From positions 1,100,390-1,164,389 of the forward strand of contig NZ_KV917375.1 in assembly GCF_002019665.1 (NCBI RefSeq): 64,000 nt of DNA. The letters are read 5' to 3'. Source of the DNA: Sutcliffiella halmapala. Lineage in GTDB: Bacteria; Bacillota; Bacilli; Bacillales; Bacillaceae_I. Both the position numbers and the translations under genes were made by a program. Within the stretch, counting starts at the first letter, position 1. Every line of letters starts with the position of its first letter. Positions 1-10,073 of the stretch are shown one piece after another. The notes under the pieces are model-generated. The model was not told the DNA's origin. It saw only the letters and a program-made list of their open reading frames with translations, and ran no database searches.

Positions 1-1399
<1,399 letters not shown>

Positions 1400-1579
1400 C
1401 CGTACTCCTCCTCTTTTTATATATCTGATTAATGATTTTAGCATGTTTTACGACGTTCATCCAATGCATTGAAATAGCTTAATACTTTTTATTATATTTT
1501 CCAATTGTTCATCGCATGGTCTAGTGAAAAATGAGCAAAATAAAATGGAGCATCATGATTACTTGTGAGGTGAAAAGGG

Positions 1580-1843
1580 ATGGCAACAAGAGATTCAGTA
1601 GAACAATTTATTCAGCAATTTGAAGAGGCCATACACAATGCAGAAGTGCAATACAGTGAAGCACAAAAGCTAGAACATAATAATGATACAGAATTTACAA
1701 TGGCACAGAAACAAATGGAAGCAACCTATAATGATCTAATGCATCTTTCCTTTAGTTGTAACGCACAACAACGAGAACAACTAAATCGCATGCGTCTACA
1801 ACTACAGCAACTTCAAAATGAAATGACCCTACTAAGGCATTAA
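1580..1843 (+). CDS. ytzC: YtzC family protein (DUF2524)
   Basis: An 87-residue protein rich in Glu, Gln and Leu, predicted to be almost entirely helical, probably a coiled coil (QQREQLNRMRLQLQQLQNEM near the C terminus). It matches the B. subtilis YtzC family in length and in position beside mnmL, with which it is divergent. It has no signal peptide or membrane segment. The start has a GGTGAAAAGGG ribosome-binding sequence. Its function is unknown in the family. The next small gene begins 16 bases downstream, so the two are probably co-transcribed. Confidence 0.85.
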   Translation: MATRDSVEQFIQQFEEAIHNAEVQYSEAQKLEHNNDTEFTMAQKQMEATYNDLMHLSFSCNAQQREQLNRMRLQLQQLQNEMTLLRH

Positions 1844-1859
1844 AAAGGAGACTATCTTG

Positions 1860-2021
1860 GTGAAAAAACGTTCCAAACAAAATAACCCAGAACAAAAAAC
1901 AAAAAATGCCGAAAACAGCGTGGAAATGGGAGTGGAGTACAATCCCATTAAAGAAGTAAAACAAAAGAACCTAAAGCGTGCCCAACCAATTAAATCTAAA
2001 AACCATAATGCAAAAAAATAA
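1860..2021 (+). CDS. Small lysine/glutamine/asparagine-rich protein
   Basis: A 53-residue hydrophilic protein starting VKKRSKQNNPEQ and ending SKNHNAKK. It uses GTG (1860), or the in-frame TTG just before it, and has AAGGAG at 1845-1850. It is strongly basic with no hydrophobic stretch, and its stop codon lies inside the left arm of the following terminator. The middle (ENSVEMGVEYNP) recalls the short spacer motifs of small acid-soluble spore proteins, but this is a resemblance, not an assignment. It follows ytzC closely, so it is probably the last gene of that operon. Small spore-coat or core proteins often have this composition. Confidence 0.6.
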   Translation: MKKRSKQNNPEQKTKNAENSVEMGVEYNPIKEVKQKNLKRAQPIKSKNHNAKK

Positions 2022-2049
2022 GAGCAGCCACGGGCTGCTCTTATTTTTT
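2013..2049 (+). terminator. Rho-independent terminator of the ytzC operon
   Basis: A perfect 17-bp inverted repeat (left arm 2013-2029, right arm 2033-2049) with a 3-base loop; the right arm ends in a run of T. It includes the stop codon of the 53-residue gene. Confidence 0.93.
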
Positions 2050-2249
2050 GGGATGATTTGTAAAAAAAGGGCGCCGGGTAAAAAATGGTATTAATTGGGG
2101 TGGTTTTATGATTTGGTTCATCCTAGAGTCCTCCGGGAATTGTAAGAAAAATCATTTTTTCATATTTCCAATCTTTTGTATTGAAACTATGTGCAAAACA
2201 CATTACAATTGTTTTGGATTTCGAAATAATTGGTTAAGGAGGGCATGTT

Positions 2250-3458
2250 ATGTTGAAAATGCCCAGAGCCCTTTGGTTATTGATTGTTGGAATGGCAATA
2301 AATGTAACTGGGGCTTCTTTTTTATGGCCGTTAAATACAATATATATTCATGACATTTTAGGAAAATCATTATCAGTAGCAGGACTTGTCTTAATGGTTA
2401 ATGCTGGTGCCAGTGTAATAGGAAATTTAATTGGCGGATTTTTATTTGATAAAATTGGTGGTTATCGTTCCATATTACTTGGGATTTCTATCACCATTGT
2501 CGCGTTAATAGGATTGACGCTCAATCATAGCTGGAACTTTTACATTGTGTACTTAACGATTATTGGGTTTGGTTCAGGAATTGTGTTTCCTTCTATGTAT
2601 GCGATGGCGGGTTCTGTTTGGAAAGAGGGCGGAAGAAGGTCGTTTAATGCCATGTATGTCGCCCAGAATTTAGGAGTTGCAATTGGTGCAGCGTTAGGAG
2701 GACTTGTAGCAGACATCCGGTTTGACTACATATTCTTAGCAAACACCTTAACGTATGCCATCTTTTTTGTCATTGCTTTATTTGGCTATAAATCGATTCA
2801 AGCAAACCCATCCAATCAAACTTCTGTCTTGGATCAATCTAAGAAAATCAAGGATCATACGAAGCTCTATGCTCTCCTTATTGTTTGTATTGGATACCTT
2901 CTTTGCTGGATGGGATATGTGCAGTGGCAAACAACGATAGCTTCTCATACTCAATCCCTAGGCATTTCGTTGAAACAATATAGCATTCTATGGACGATTA
3001 ATGGTGCACTTATTGTGTTAGCGCAACCGATTATTTCGCTCATCGTCAAAAAATACACGAAAACCTTAAAAACACAAATTATCGTCGGATTAATCATTTT
3101 CATAGTATCCTTTGCAGTCGTTGGAGTGGCACAGCAATATACGGCATTTGTGGTAGCGATGGTTATCATTACAATTGGTGAAATGTTTGTGTGGCCAGCA
3201 GTCCCAACCGTAGCTAATGAACTTGCTCCAAAAGGAAGAGAAGGCTTCTATCAGGGGATTGTTAATAGTACCGCTACTGGCGGCAGGATGCTTGGACCAC
3301 TTATGGGAGGAATTTTAGTAGACTTTCATGGTATGGGAATGTTGTTTGGAGTATTAATGGGGTTAATGGTCATCGCGATCTTTACTACATTGGTTTACGA
3401 TCGGAAGTTGAAAGCAAACCAGGCAAAAGTTCCTGAAATGTCAAAGAGTGTGTTATAA
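2250..3458 (+). CDS. MFS transporter (drug-efflux type)
   Basis: A 402-residue major facilitator with about 12 hydrophobic segments. The loop between TM2 and TM3 carries GGFLFDKIGGYRS, the MFS motif A region (normally G-x3-D-R-x-G-R/x-R). The sequence resembles B. subtilis YttB-type efflux proteins, but substrate cannot be deduced. The ATG is preceded by AAGGAGGG at 7 bases. A longer overlapping frame from 2108 has no such site and is not the gene. A 182-bp palindromic repeat lies between its stop codon and its probable terminator at 3655-3695. Confidence 0.87.
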   Translation: MLKMPRALWLLIVGMAINVTGASFLWPLNTIYIHDILGKSLSVAGLVLMVNAGASVIGNLIGGFLFDKIGGYRSILLGISITIVALIGLTLNHSWNFYIVYLTIIGFGSGIVFPSMYAMAGSVWKEGGRRSFNAMYVAQNLGVAIGAALGGLVADIRFDYIFLANTLTYAIFFVIALFGYKSIQANPSNQTSVLDQSKKIKDHTKLYALLIVCIGYLLCWMGYVQWQTTIASHTQSLGISLKQYSILWTINGALIVLAQPIISLIVKKYTKTLKTQIIVGLIIFIVSFAVVGVAQQYTAFVVAMVIITIGEMFVWPAVPTVANELAPKGREGFYQGIVNSTATGGRMLGPLMGGILVDFHGMGMLFGVLMGLMVIAIFTTLVYDRKLKANQAKVPEMSKSVL

Positions 3459-3465
3459 AAAAATA

Positions 3466-3647
3466 GGCTCTGTTAAAGTACAGTGTGGATTTCTAGGTAC
3501 CTAGCTGTTGATTGGAGCACGAGGTGAAGACTCCTGCGGGAGATAGCGTTTTGTGGAGACCCCGGAGGCGAAGCCGAGGAGGCTCCACAAGCGCCCCGTG
3601 GAAAGCGAAGCCTCGTGCGGAAATCAACAGCGGTGTTTAACAGAGCC
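3466..3647. repeat. REP1 palindromic repeat, full copy a
   Basis: A 182-bp GC-rich element bounded by the inverted repeat GGCTCTGTTAAA / TTTAACAGAGCC, with a second nested inverted pair (GCTGTTGATT / AATCAACAGC). The interior contains several further self-complementary blocks (CTCCTGCGGGAG; TGTGGAG...CTCCACA). A second nearly full copy is at 28041-28223 and reverse-oriented or truncated copies are at 27814, 36271, 46408 and 50324. No ORF of substance; a non-autonomous dispersed element. Confidence 0.9.
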
Positions 3648-3654
3648 AAAAAAT

Positions 3655-3695
3655 AAAAGCAGTGCATTTCTATAAAGAAAATCGCATTGCTTTTT
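3655..3695 (+). terminator. Terminator downstream of MFS gene, displaced by REP1
   Basis: Arms AAAAGCAGTGC (3655-3665) and GCATTGCTTTTT (3684-3695) pair with one G-U wobble and end in a T run. Confidence 0.75.
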
Positions 3696-3760
3696 CTATT
3701 TGGGAAGATATATGATCTAACCCATTCACATATTATCCACATGAAAATTTCTCTATCCTA

Positions 3761-3788
3761 TTGACAGAAATTCTCCAAATGTGATAAT
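3761..3788 (+). promoter_or_regulatory. SigA-type promoter of htpG
   Basis: TTGACA (3761-3766), 16 bases, GATAAT (3783-3788). Predicted transcription start is about 3795, just upstream of the CIRCE element. Confidence 0.8.
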
Positions 3789-3800
3789 TAAATAGAGAGA

Positions 3801-3827
3801 TTAGCACTCTGTATACTAGAGTGCTAA
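3801..3827 (+). promoter_or_regulatory. CIRCE operator (HrcA binding site)
   Basis: TTAGCACTC (3801-3809), 9 bases, GAGTGCTAA (3819-3827): an exact match to the CIRCE consensus, at the expected start of the htpG transcript. HrcA represses promoters carrying this element and releases them on heat shock. Confidence 0.95.
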
Positions 3828-3864
3828 AATACATATATAAAATTCTGGAAGGAGATAGTATAAG

Positions 3865-5745
3865 ATGGCAAAAAAAGAGTTCCAAGCAGAATCCAAAAGG
3901 CTATTAGAAATGATGATTAACTCCATTTACTCTCAGCGTGAAGTGTTTCTACGCGAATTAATTTCCAACGCGAGTGATGCAATGGATAAAATCTATTACA
4001 AGACATTAACGGATGAATCACTAATATTTAATAAGGATGATTACTTTATCAAAATCATTCCAAATAAAGAGAATAGAACGTTAACGATCATTGACACAGG
4101 TATTGGGATGACAAATGAAGAGCTTGAAGCAAATCTAGGGGTTATCGCTAGAAGTGGTTCTTTAGCATTCAAAAAGGAAAATGAAATTAAAGATGGTCAC
4201 GATATTATTGGACAATTTGGTGTAGGTTTTTATGCTGCATTTATGGTGGCAGATGTAGTGACGGTTATAAGTAAGGCATTAGGTAGTGAAACAGCTTATA
4301 AATGGGAATCAGAAGGTGCCGATGGCTATACACTGGTGCCATATGAAAAAGCTTCCATTGGAACAGAAATTATTTTAACAATTAAAGAGAATACAGAAGA
4401 TGAGAATTACGACGAATTTTTAGAAGAGTATCGCCTAAAGTCTATCATCAAAAAGTATTCAGATTTCATTCGTTATCCAATTAAAATGGATGTAACGACT
4501 ACAAAACCAAAAGTAGAAGATGAGAATGAATTAGAGGAAGTGCAAGAAGAGCAAATCATCAATAGTATGGTTCCGATTTGGCGTAAAAACAAAAAGGAAT
4601 TAACGACAGAAGACTATGAGAAATTTTACAATGAAAAGCACTATGGCTTTGATAAACCGCTAAAGCATCTTCACATCAGTGTAGACGGTACTATTCGATA
4701 TAATGCAATACTATATATTCCAGAAAGTATTCCTTTTGATTATTATTCAAAGGAATTCGAAAAAGGCTTAGAACTGTATTCTAGTGGAGTGCTAATTATG
4801 AATAAATCTGCTGATTTGCTACCAGACCACTTCAGTTTTGTGAAAGGCCTTGTGGACTCAGAAGACCTTTCGCTTAATATTTCTCGTGAAATGCTACAGC
4901 AAGATCGTCAGTTGAAATTTATTGCGAAAAACTTAGCGAAAAAGATCAAAAGCGCCCTTCAAAGCATGCAAAAAGACGAGCGTGAAAACTATGAAAAATT
5001 CTATCAAGCTTTCGGTCGTCAGCTAAAATACGGTGTTTACTCCGATTTTGGTGCAAACAAAGAGGCTTTACAAGACTTACTAATGTTCTATTCATCCAAA
5101 GAGAAAAAGCTTGTGACGCTCGATGAATATATCTCTAGAATGCCTGAGGATCAAAAGTATATTTATTATGCTACTGGTGAATCAAAAGAACGAATTGAAA
5201 AACTTCCACAGACTGAATTAGTTGCAGACAAAGGATACGAAATTCTTTACTTTACAGAAGATATCGATGAGTTTGCGATTAAGATGTTAATGACATATAA
5301 AGAAAAAGAATTCAAGAATGTATCTAGTGGCGATTTAGGAATTGAATCGGAAGATAACGATAAGAAAACAGAAGCGGAACAAGAAGAAAATAAGGATCTA
5401 TTTGACTCCATGAAAGATTTGTTAGGTGAGAAAGTAGCTTCAGTAAAAGTTTCTAAGCGTTTGAAGACTCATCCGGTGTGCTTGACTACTAAAGGTGAAG
5501 TAACTATCGAAATGGAAAAAATACTAAGCGCAATGCCTGATAATCAAAATGTCAAAGCAAGCAAAGTACTAGAAATCAATACAAACCATGAAGTGTTCCA
5601 ATCCTTAAAAGAAGCACATGCAACCGATAAGGAGAAGTTAGCTCTATATACGAACTTGCTTTATAACCAAGCGTTGTTAATAGAAGGCTTACCAATCCAG
5701 GATCCTGTTGAATTTACAAACGATATTTGTAAAGTAATGGTGTGA
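3865..5745 (+). CDS. htpG: Chaperone protein HtpG (Hsp90)
   Basis: A 626-residue cytosolic Hsp90, the same length as B. subtilis HtpG. The GHKL ATPase domain is N-terminal: [10 protein letters not shown] (ATP-binding Asn and catalytic Glu region), DTGIGMT and [11 protein letters not shown]. The middle domain contains [11 protein letters not shown] with the conserved Arg of the catalytic loop, followed by the C-terminal dimerisation domain. The start has GGAAGGAGAT about 10 bases upstream. It is monocistronic, with its own promoter, CIRCE operator and terminator. In B. subtilis htpG is not under HrcA, so HrcA control here is a regulatory difference. Confidence 0.97.
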   Translation: MAKKEFQAESKRLLEMMINSIYSQREVFLRELISNASDAMDKIYYKTLTDESLIFNKDDYFIKIIPNKENRTLTIIDTGIGMTNEELEANLGVIARSGSLAFKKENEIKDGHDIIGQFGVGFYAAFMVADVVTVISKALGSETAYKWESEGADGYTLVPYEKASIGTEIILTIKENTEDENYDEFLEEYRLKSIIKKYSDFIRYPIKMDVTTTKPKVEDENELEEVQEEQIINSMVPIWRKNKKELTTEDYEKFYNEKHYGFDKPLKHLHISVDGTIRYNAILYIPESIPFDYYSKEFEKGLELYSSGVLIMNKSADLLPDHFSFVKGLVDSEDLSLNISREMLQQDRQLKFIAKNLAKKIKSALQSMQKDERENYEKFYQAFGRQLKYGVYSDFGANKEALQDLLMFYSSKEKKLVTLDEYISRMPEDQKYIYYATGESKERIEKLPQTELVADKGYEILYFTEDIDEFAIKMLMTYKEKEFKNVSSGDLGIESEDNDKKTEAEQEENKDLFDSMKDLLGEKVASVKVSKRLKTHPVCLTTKGEVTIEMEKILSAMPDNQNVKASKVLEINTNHEVFQSLKEAHATDKEKLALYTNLLYNQALLIEGLPIQDPVEFTNDICKVMV

Positions 5746-5765
5746 TTTTTTATAAGTGAATAAAT

Positions 5766-5813
5766 AAAGGGCTGTTCCGAGTAATATGCGATGCGTACAA
5801 GGAACAGCCCTTT
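5766..5813 (+). terminator. htpG terminator
   Basis: A 13-bp perfect stem (AAAGGGCTGTTCC 5766-5778 with 5801-5813) around a 22-base loop; the following T content is modest. Confidence 0.75.
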
Positions 5814-5846
5814 ACTAGTTCTTACTCTTTTTAATTTAAACTATGT

Positions 5847-5953
5847 TATAATGATAAGTGGCAGTGGAATAAATTGTATATCATGGAAAACACCTTACAG
5901 TATTTAGATTTAGGCTTTTTGCTTTCTACTATACTGTATAGGTGTTTTTTTTG
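5847..5953 (+). promoter_or_regulatory. Promoter plus terminator-hairpin leader upstream of the DUF1611 gene
   Basis: TATAAT at 5847-5852 (weak -35) would start a transcript near 5859. At 5887-5948 lies a long hairpin: TACAGTAT (5896-5903) pairs with ATACTGTA (5931-5938) and AAAACACCT continues the stem with one bulged base, ending in eight T. The ATG at 6010 follows 57 bases later with GGGAGG. This is either a transcription attenuator for the DUF1611-racemase pair or a roughly 95-nt small RNA with its own terminator. It has no T-box or other riboswitch motif I recognise. Confidence 0.6.
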
Positions 5954-6009
5954 TTTCAGTGATATAAATAGTTGTTAGCTATAAAAAAGAGTTTTGGGAG
6001 GAAAGAGTT

Positions 6010-7095
6010 ATGAAAAAAACTGCGCTAATATATTGTGAAAATAATTTTGGAACAATGGATGGAAAAACAGCAAATGGGTTAATAAGAAGTTCAGGAAAAT
6101 ATCAAATTGTTGGGGTTATTGATAGCACAAAGGATGGTATGGATACAGGTGAAGTTCTTGAGGGTAAAAAGAATGGTATTCCAATATTCGCAAGTTTAGA
6201 ACATGCTTTAGAAAATTTATCGTTCGTACCAAACCAGTTCATTTATGGAATTGCACCATCAGAAGCCTTTCTAAAAAAAGAAGAGAGAGATTTATTGTTG
6301 AAAGCCATGCAGCAGGGGATGAACATTGTTAATCCGCTTCATGAATTTTTTACAGACGATCAAGAGTTTATGAAGTATTCCATCGAGTATGGAGTAGAAA
6401 TTAAAGATATTAGAAAACCGCCTCTTAAAAAAGATATGCATCTTTTCTCTGGAAGAATCTTAAATATCGAAACGCCAATCGTTGCTGTGCTTGGTACAGA
6501 CAGTGCTGTTGGTAAACGAACAACATCTGTCATTCTTGAAGCTGCGTTATTAGAGCATGGTTTAAATGTTGCGTTTGTGGCAACTGGACAAACTGGATTA
6601 ATCCAAGGAGCGAAATATGGTGTTGCCATTGACGCAATCCCGTCGCAATTCATGACAGGTGAAATAGAAAACGAAGTCATGAAAGCCTATGAAAATGAAA
6701 AGCCCGATATTATTATTGTCGAAGGGCAAGGAGCATTAAGTCATCCAGCCTATATTAGTTCTTGTGGAATTATAAGAGGAGCAAGACCTGGAGCGGTTAT
6801 CGTCCAACATCCGCCTAAGAGGAAAAATCTAGGTGATTTTGATTTTATGGAAATGCCATCTATTAAAAGTGAAATTGAGCTCATCGAAAACTTCTCAAAT
6901 TCGAAGGTCATCGCAATTACTATCAACCATGAAAACATGTCAGATATAGAGGTGGATGATATTATTTCAGAATATGAAAGTGATCTTAATCTTCCAACAA
7001 CGGATGTTCTGAAACAAGGATGTGACAAGCTTGTAACTAGTATTTTAGATGCTTTTCCATTATTACAGGATAAGAAGAAAGTACTTGTAAATTGA
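6010..7095 (+). CDS. DUF1611 family protein, DgcN-like (putative D-amino-acid N-acyltransferase)
   Basis: A 361-residue protein of the DUF1611 family. The characterised member, DgcN, is a D-glutamate N-acetyltransferase that works with the enolase-family enzyme DgcA in D-glutamate catabolism. The N-terminal half is Rossmann-like (GVIDSTKDGMDTGEVL); the C-terminal half has a P-loop-like GTDSAVGKRT at about residues 164-173 and VEGQGALSHPAY at about 237-248. GGGAGG precedes the ATG. The stop overlaps the start of the racemase (TTGA), so the two are coupled. The partner is a PLP racemase instead of DgcA, so the true substrate may differ from glutamate. Confidence 0.82.
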   Translation: MKKTALIYCENNFGTMDGKTANGLIRSSGKYQIVGVIDSTKDGMDTGEVLEGKKNGIPIFASLEHALENLSFVPNQFIYGIAPSEAFLKKEERDLLLKAMQQGMNIVNPLHEFFTDDQEFMKYSIEYGVEIKDIRKPPLKKDMHLFSGRILNIETPIVAVLGTDSAVGKRTTSVILEAALLEHGLNVAFVATGQTGLIQGAKYGVAIDAIPSQFMTGEIENEVMKAYENEKPDIIIVEGQGALSHPAYISSCGIIRGARPGAVIVQHPPKRKNLGDFDFMEMPSIKSEIELIENFSNSKVIAITINHENMSDIEVDDIISEYESDLNLPTTDVLKQGCDKLVTSILDAFPLLQDKKKVLVN

Positions 7096-8168
7096 CCCAA
7101 TCTGGGGGACCTAGAATTGAAATAAACCTTGCAAAAATTGCCCATAATGCAGAAGCGCTCTATCGGTTGTATGGGTCAAAAGGTATTGAGCTAATGGGAG
7201 TTACAAAAGGTGTTTGTGGGGGACCAGAGATTGCAAGGGTTCTAGTGAATAATGGGATTCGAATTCTAGCAGACTCAAAAATAACTAATCTGCAAAAAAT
7301 GCGCGAAGCAAGAATTAATGCGGAATTTGTGCTATTAAGAACCCCGGCACTAAGTGAAGTGGATTCTGTTGTAAAATATGCAGATATTAGTCTCAATTCC
7401 GAGCTAGCTGTTATAAAAAGTCTTTCAGCAACAGCTATAAAGCACAACACTCAGCATAAAATCATCCTAATGATAGAAATGGGTGATTTAAGAGAGGGGA
7501 TTATGCCAGAGAATCTGGAGGAGTTCATTGAAGAGGTTTTGAAACTTTCTGGAATTACCTTAGTCGGCATTGGTGCAAACTTTGCTTGTTTCGGGGGAGT
7601 CAAGCCGAACGAGGAAAGTATGAAAAAACTATCTGCACTCGCCATTGAAATTGAAGAAAGGTTTTCATTATCCCTTTCCTATGTTTCAGGGGGAAACTCC
7701 GCCAATTATAGTTGGTTTATGGATACTGAAAGTACGGGACATGTTAATAATTTAAGGGTAGGAGAGTCCATACTCCTTGGACGAGAAACACTTTGTCGGA
7801 TGGCAATACCTGGATTATTTACAGACGCCTTTACCTTTGTTTCTGAAGTTATTGAATCAAAAATAAAACCTTCTGTCCCTTATGGAGAAATCGCTCAGAA
7901 TGTATTGGGGGTATCACCTGAATTTCAAGAACGTGGAAAAATAAGGAGGGCGATTCTTGGTGTTGGCTTTCAGGATGTGCTTGTGTCGGGACTTACACCT
8001 AGGTTAGATATAGAAATTCTTGGTTCAAGCAGTGACCACACTGTTCTTGATGCAAAGAAAATCGACTTGCAAGTAGGAGACGAAGTAGCGTTCTCCCTCA
8101 ATTATGGTGCAGTACTCTCGGTTATGACCTCTCATGATGTAAGGAAGAAATATATTAATGTCATATAA
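7092..8168 (+). CDS. Alanine/ornithine racemase family PLP-dependent enzyme
   Basis: A 358-residue fold-type III PLP enzyme of the family containing clostridial ornithine racemase. The Schiff-base lysine is in GVTKGVCGGPEIA near residue 39, and the barrel continues with ILADSKITNLQKM, RTPALSEV and VSGGNSANY. It lacks the complete Ala racemase C-terminal domain, as is typical of the Orr/YhfX type. It starts at TTG overlapping the upstream TGA, without a strong ribosome-binding site, so translation probably depends on the DUF1611 gene. The pairing implies interconversion of an amino acid's L and D forms and N-acylation of one of them; this is inference. Confidence 0.83.
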   Translation: MTQSGGPRIEINLAKIAHNAEALYRLYGSKGIELMGVTKGVCGGPEIARVLVNNGIRILADSKITNLQKMREARINAEFVLLRTPALSEVDSVVKYADISLNSELAVIKSLSATAIKHNTQHKIILMIEMGDLREGIMPENLEEFIEEVLKLSGITLVGIGANFACFGGVKPNEESMKKLSALAIEIEERFSLSLSYVSGGNSANYSWFMDTESTGHVNNLRVGESILLGRETLCRMAIPGLFTDAFTFVSEVIESKIKPSVPYGEIAQNVLGVSPEFQERGKIRRAILGVGFQDVLVSGLTPRLDIEILGSSSDHTVLDAKKIDLQVGDEVAFSLNYGAVLSVMTSHDVRKKYINVI

Positions 8169-8267
8169 GTAAGCTATTCTTTGCTGTAAGGCATTTAATC
8201 CCTCGCTTTTTCTCCTTTGTTACCCCATTTATACCCCTCGTTATTTCTAAACTCGCAATGATAGAAC

Positions 8268-8309
8268 AAAAACTAGATTACGCTTTGTTTGGGCCTAATC
8301 TAGCTTTTT
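8268..8309. terminator. Bidirectional terminator between convergent genes
   Basis: CTAGATTA (8273-8280) pairs with TAATCTAG (8296-8303), flanked by A and T runs on the two sides. It includes the stop codon of the reverse-strand gene. Confidence 0.7.
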
Positions 8310-10073
8310 ATGAAAAAATCGATACGAACAAACGAGTCCAATAAAAAATAAACCTAAAGCAACATAAGCTGGAAATAAATGAATAAACGTCGTATACCCT
8401 ATGGCGAAATGAATAGATACACCAGCGATAAAGGCAGGTAAACCTCCAATGAAAAAGGTCCACCATACCCATGTATTCCCTTGTTGAAATCCCCATAGTG
8501 CAAGCATCAATACTAAGAGTCCTACACTTAACAAGGCACTTCCGAATCCAGCTCGATCATGAGCCAAAACAGGGATAAGTTGTTGATTAAAGGTTTGTAA
8601 CATCTCTGGTGGCATACAAATGTATAGAATATCGGTGGAGACAAAAACAGTTGTTACACCAATATAAGAGATAATTAGTCCACCTAGAACAAACGAAAAC
8701 CCTAAAAGTACGAATGCGAGTTGTCCATATATCGCTTTCTTCCAAACAGCATCATTTTTTGTATTCGTTGAAACAGGAGTACCAGTCAAGCCTCGAGTTT
8801 TGAAAAAGCCGTATAGATAAAAAGGTAAAAGTACGAGCCAAAACATTAAATGCAACCAGTCGAAATAGCCATAACCTATGAAGGCGAAGATGCCAAGGAA
8901 ACCTACGATTGCAGCAGCATCAGTTGCTTGCTTTGCCCAACGCAGTCCTTTTTTTATCCCATACTTCGCAAGCTGCATATAAACAATGCCACCAGAAATC
9001 ATCGTACCAGCTAATGTCATTCGATCATGTGCCATGAATAACATAATTCGTTCATTAAATAGCCAAATCTCTTCCTTTTTCATCCCGAGAAAATGTTCAT
9101 CGTAAGGTAGAATAATCGAAGTCAAACTAAAAAGCAGCGCTAACACTCCACCAAGAAAGATAAACAAGCCGAAAAGCCAATAGGACAACCAGCCGGGCTG
9201 AGTAGTAGTAGTATTTACTACTCTAGCTAACAATGCTTCATTAATCCGTTTCGTTAGCCCAGGTCCGGAGAAAACATAGCCATCAGATAACATGACTAAA
9301 TCTGCCCCTGCATCTAATAACTGTAGAGCCTGTTCTGGCTCTACTATTCCCCCTGAAGTAACAATGGTGTTTTTGAATCCAAGTTTCTTTAAGTGTCTAA
9401 TTTTTTCCGCTAGAGCCATAACCCCATTTTTTTCCTCTAATACAATACCAAAGAAATCATCTAACTCAATAGAGGAGAGTTCAGTACTATTAGTTGTAGC
9501 TAAAAGTATTGGTTTGTTAGTTAAAGAAGAGAGAGTATGTGAGGTGGTTTCCAAAATAAAACCATCTGCAAAAGGTTCGAGTGATGCGACCATTCTAGCC
9601 AACTCTGAATCATCGCCAACAAGTCTTATGAAAATGGGCTGTTTCTTCTTTAAACTCTTAAGTTTTCCAATTGTTTTTTCCAATCCTAGCGATTCCGTCT
9701 CCACGGGAAAATCAATACGATTTTTTTCCTTAATAATTTGTGGCGCTTTTCCACTGCTAGAAGGCTGATAAGAAACAGGCCCTATTTCTAAAAAGCCAAA
9801 TCCTAAATTAGAAAAAGCCTTTGTGCCTGATAGAAGCGGGTCAATTTTTCCAGATAAGCCAACAGGATTCTTAAACTTAATAGGCTCAATGGTTTTATGT
9901 AAGAGGGGGGAGCATTCTTCTCGCCCTAAAAAGTTGATAATAAAAGAGCCAAGACCAAAAGGAAGAGAAGCAATATGGTTCATGCCTCGATGGATAAACT
10001 CTCTCGCTATTACCGGGGGAAGTTTTGATAAAAAGGGCTTGAAAATTCCATGATAGGACCAATCTGGCATCAT
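8295..10073 (-). CDS. Degenerate dihydroorotate-dehydrogenase-like barrel fused to a duplicated membrane module
   Basis: A 592-residue protein. Residues 1-285 resemble class 2 dihydroorotate dehydrogenase: NPVGLSGKIDPL aligns with the family's NPVGLAAGFDKN, GFGFLEIGPVS with its GFGFVEVGTVT, and TSGGI/DAGADLV/SDGYVFSGPGLTKRIN with the FMN-phosphate site. The FDKN lysine and the NVSSPNT catalytic serine region are not preserved, so pyrimidine synthesis is doubtful. Residues 295-590 form about eight membrane helices in two related halves, each containing an FN...AHDR motif (AHDR at 348-351 and 504-507, a 156-residue period). GTGAGG precedes the start. It is divergent from the sigma-54 activator. 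Function unknown. Confidence 0.8.
   Translation of the reverse strand: MMPDWSYHGIFKPFLSKLPPVIAREFIHRGMNHIASLPFGLGSFIINFLGREECSPLLHKTIEPIKFKNPVGLSGKIDPLLSGTKAFSNLGFGFLEIGPVSYQPSSSGKAPQIIKEKNRIDFPVETESLGLEKTIGKLKSLKKKQPIFIRLVGDDSELARMVASLEPFADGFILETTSHTLSSLTNKPILLATTNSTELSSIELDDFFGIVLEEKNGVMALAEKIRHLKKLGFKNTIVTSGGIVEPEQALQLLDAGADLVMLSDGYVFSGPGLTKRINEALLARVVNTTTTQPGWLSYWLFGLFIFLGGVLALLFSLTSIILPYDEHFLGMKKEEIWLFNERIMLFMAHDRMTLAGTMISGGIVYMQLAKYGIKKGLRWAKQATDAAAIVGFLGIFAFIGYGYFDWLHLMFWLVLLPFYLYGFFKTRGLTGTPVSTNTKNDAVWKKAIYGQLAFVLLGFSFVLGGLIISYIGVTTVFVSTDILYICMPPEMLQTFNQQLIPVLAHDRAGFGSALLSVGLLVLMLALWGFQQGNTWVWWTFFIGGLPAFIAGVSIHFAIGYTTFIHLFPAYVALGLFFIGLVCSYRFFHKKLD

Noticed and set aside
9292-9768. 158-codon forward frame opposite the PyrD-like gene
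   Set aside because: It is the antisense of the barrel-encoding strand; composition is serine-rich as expected for a shadow frame.
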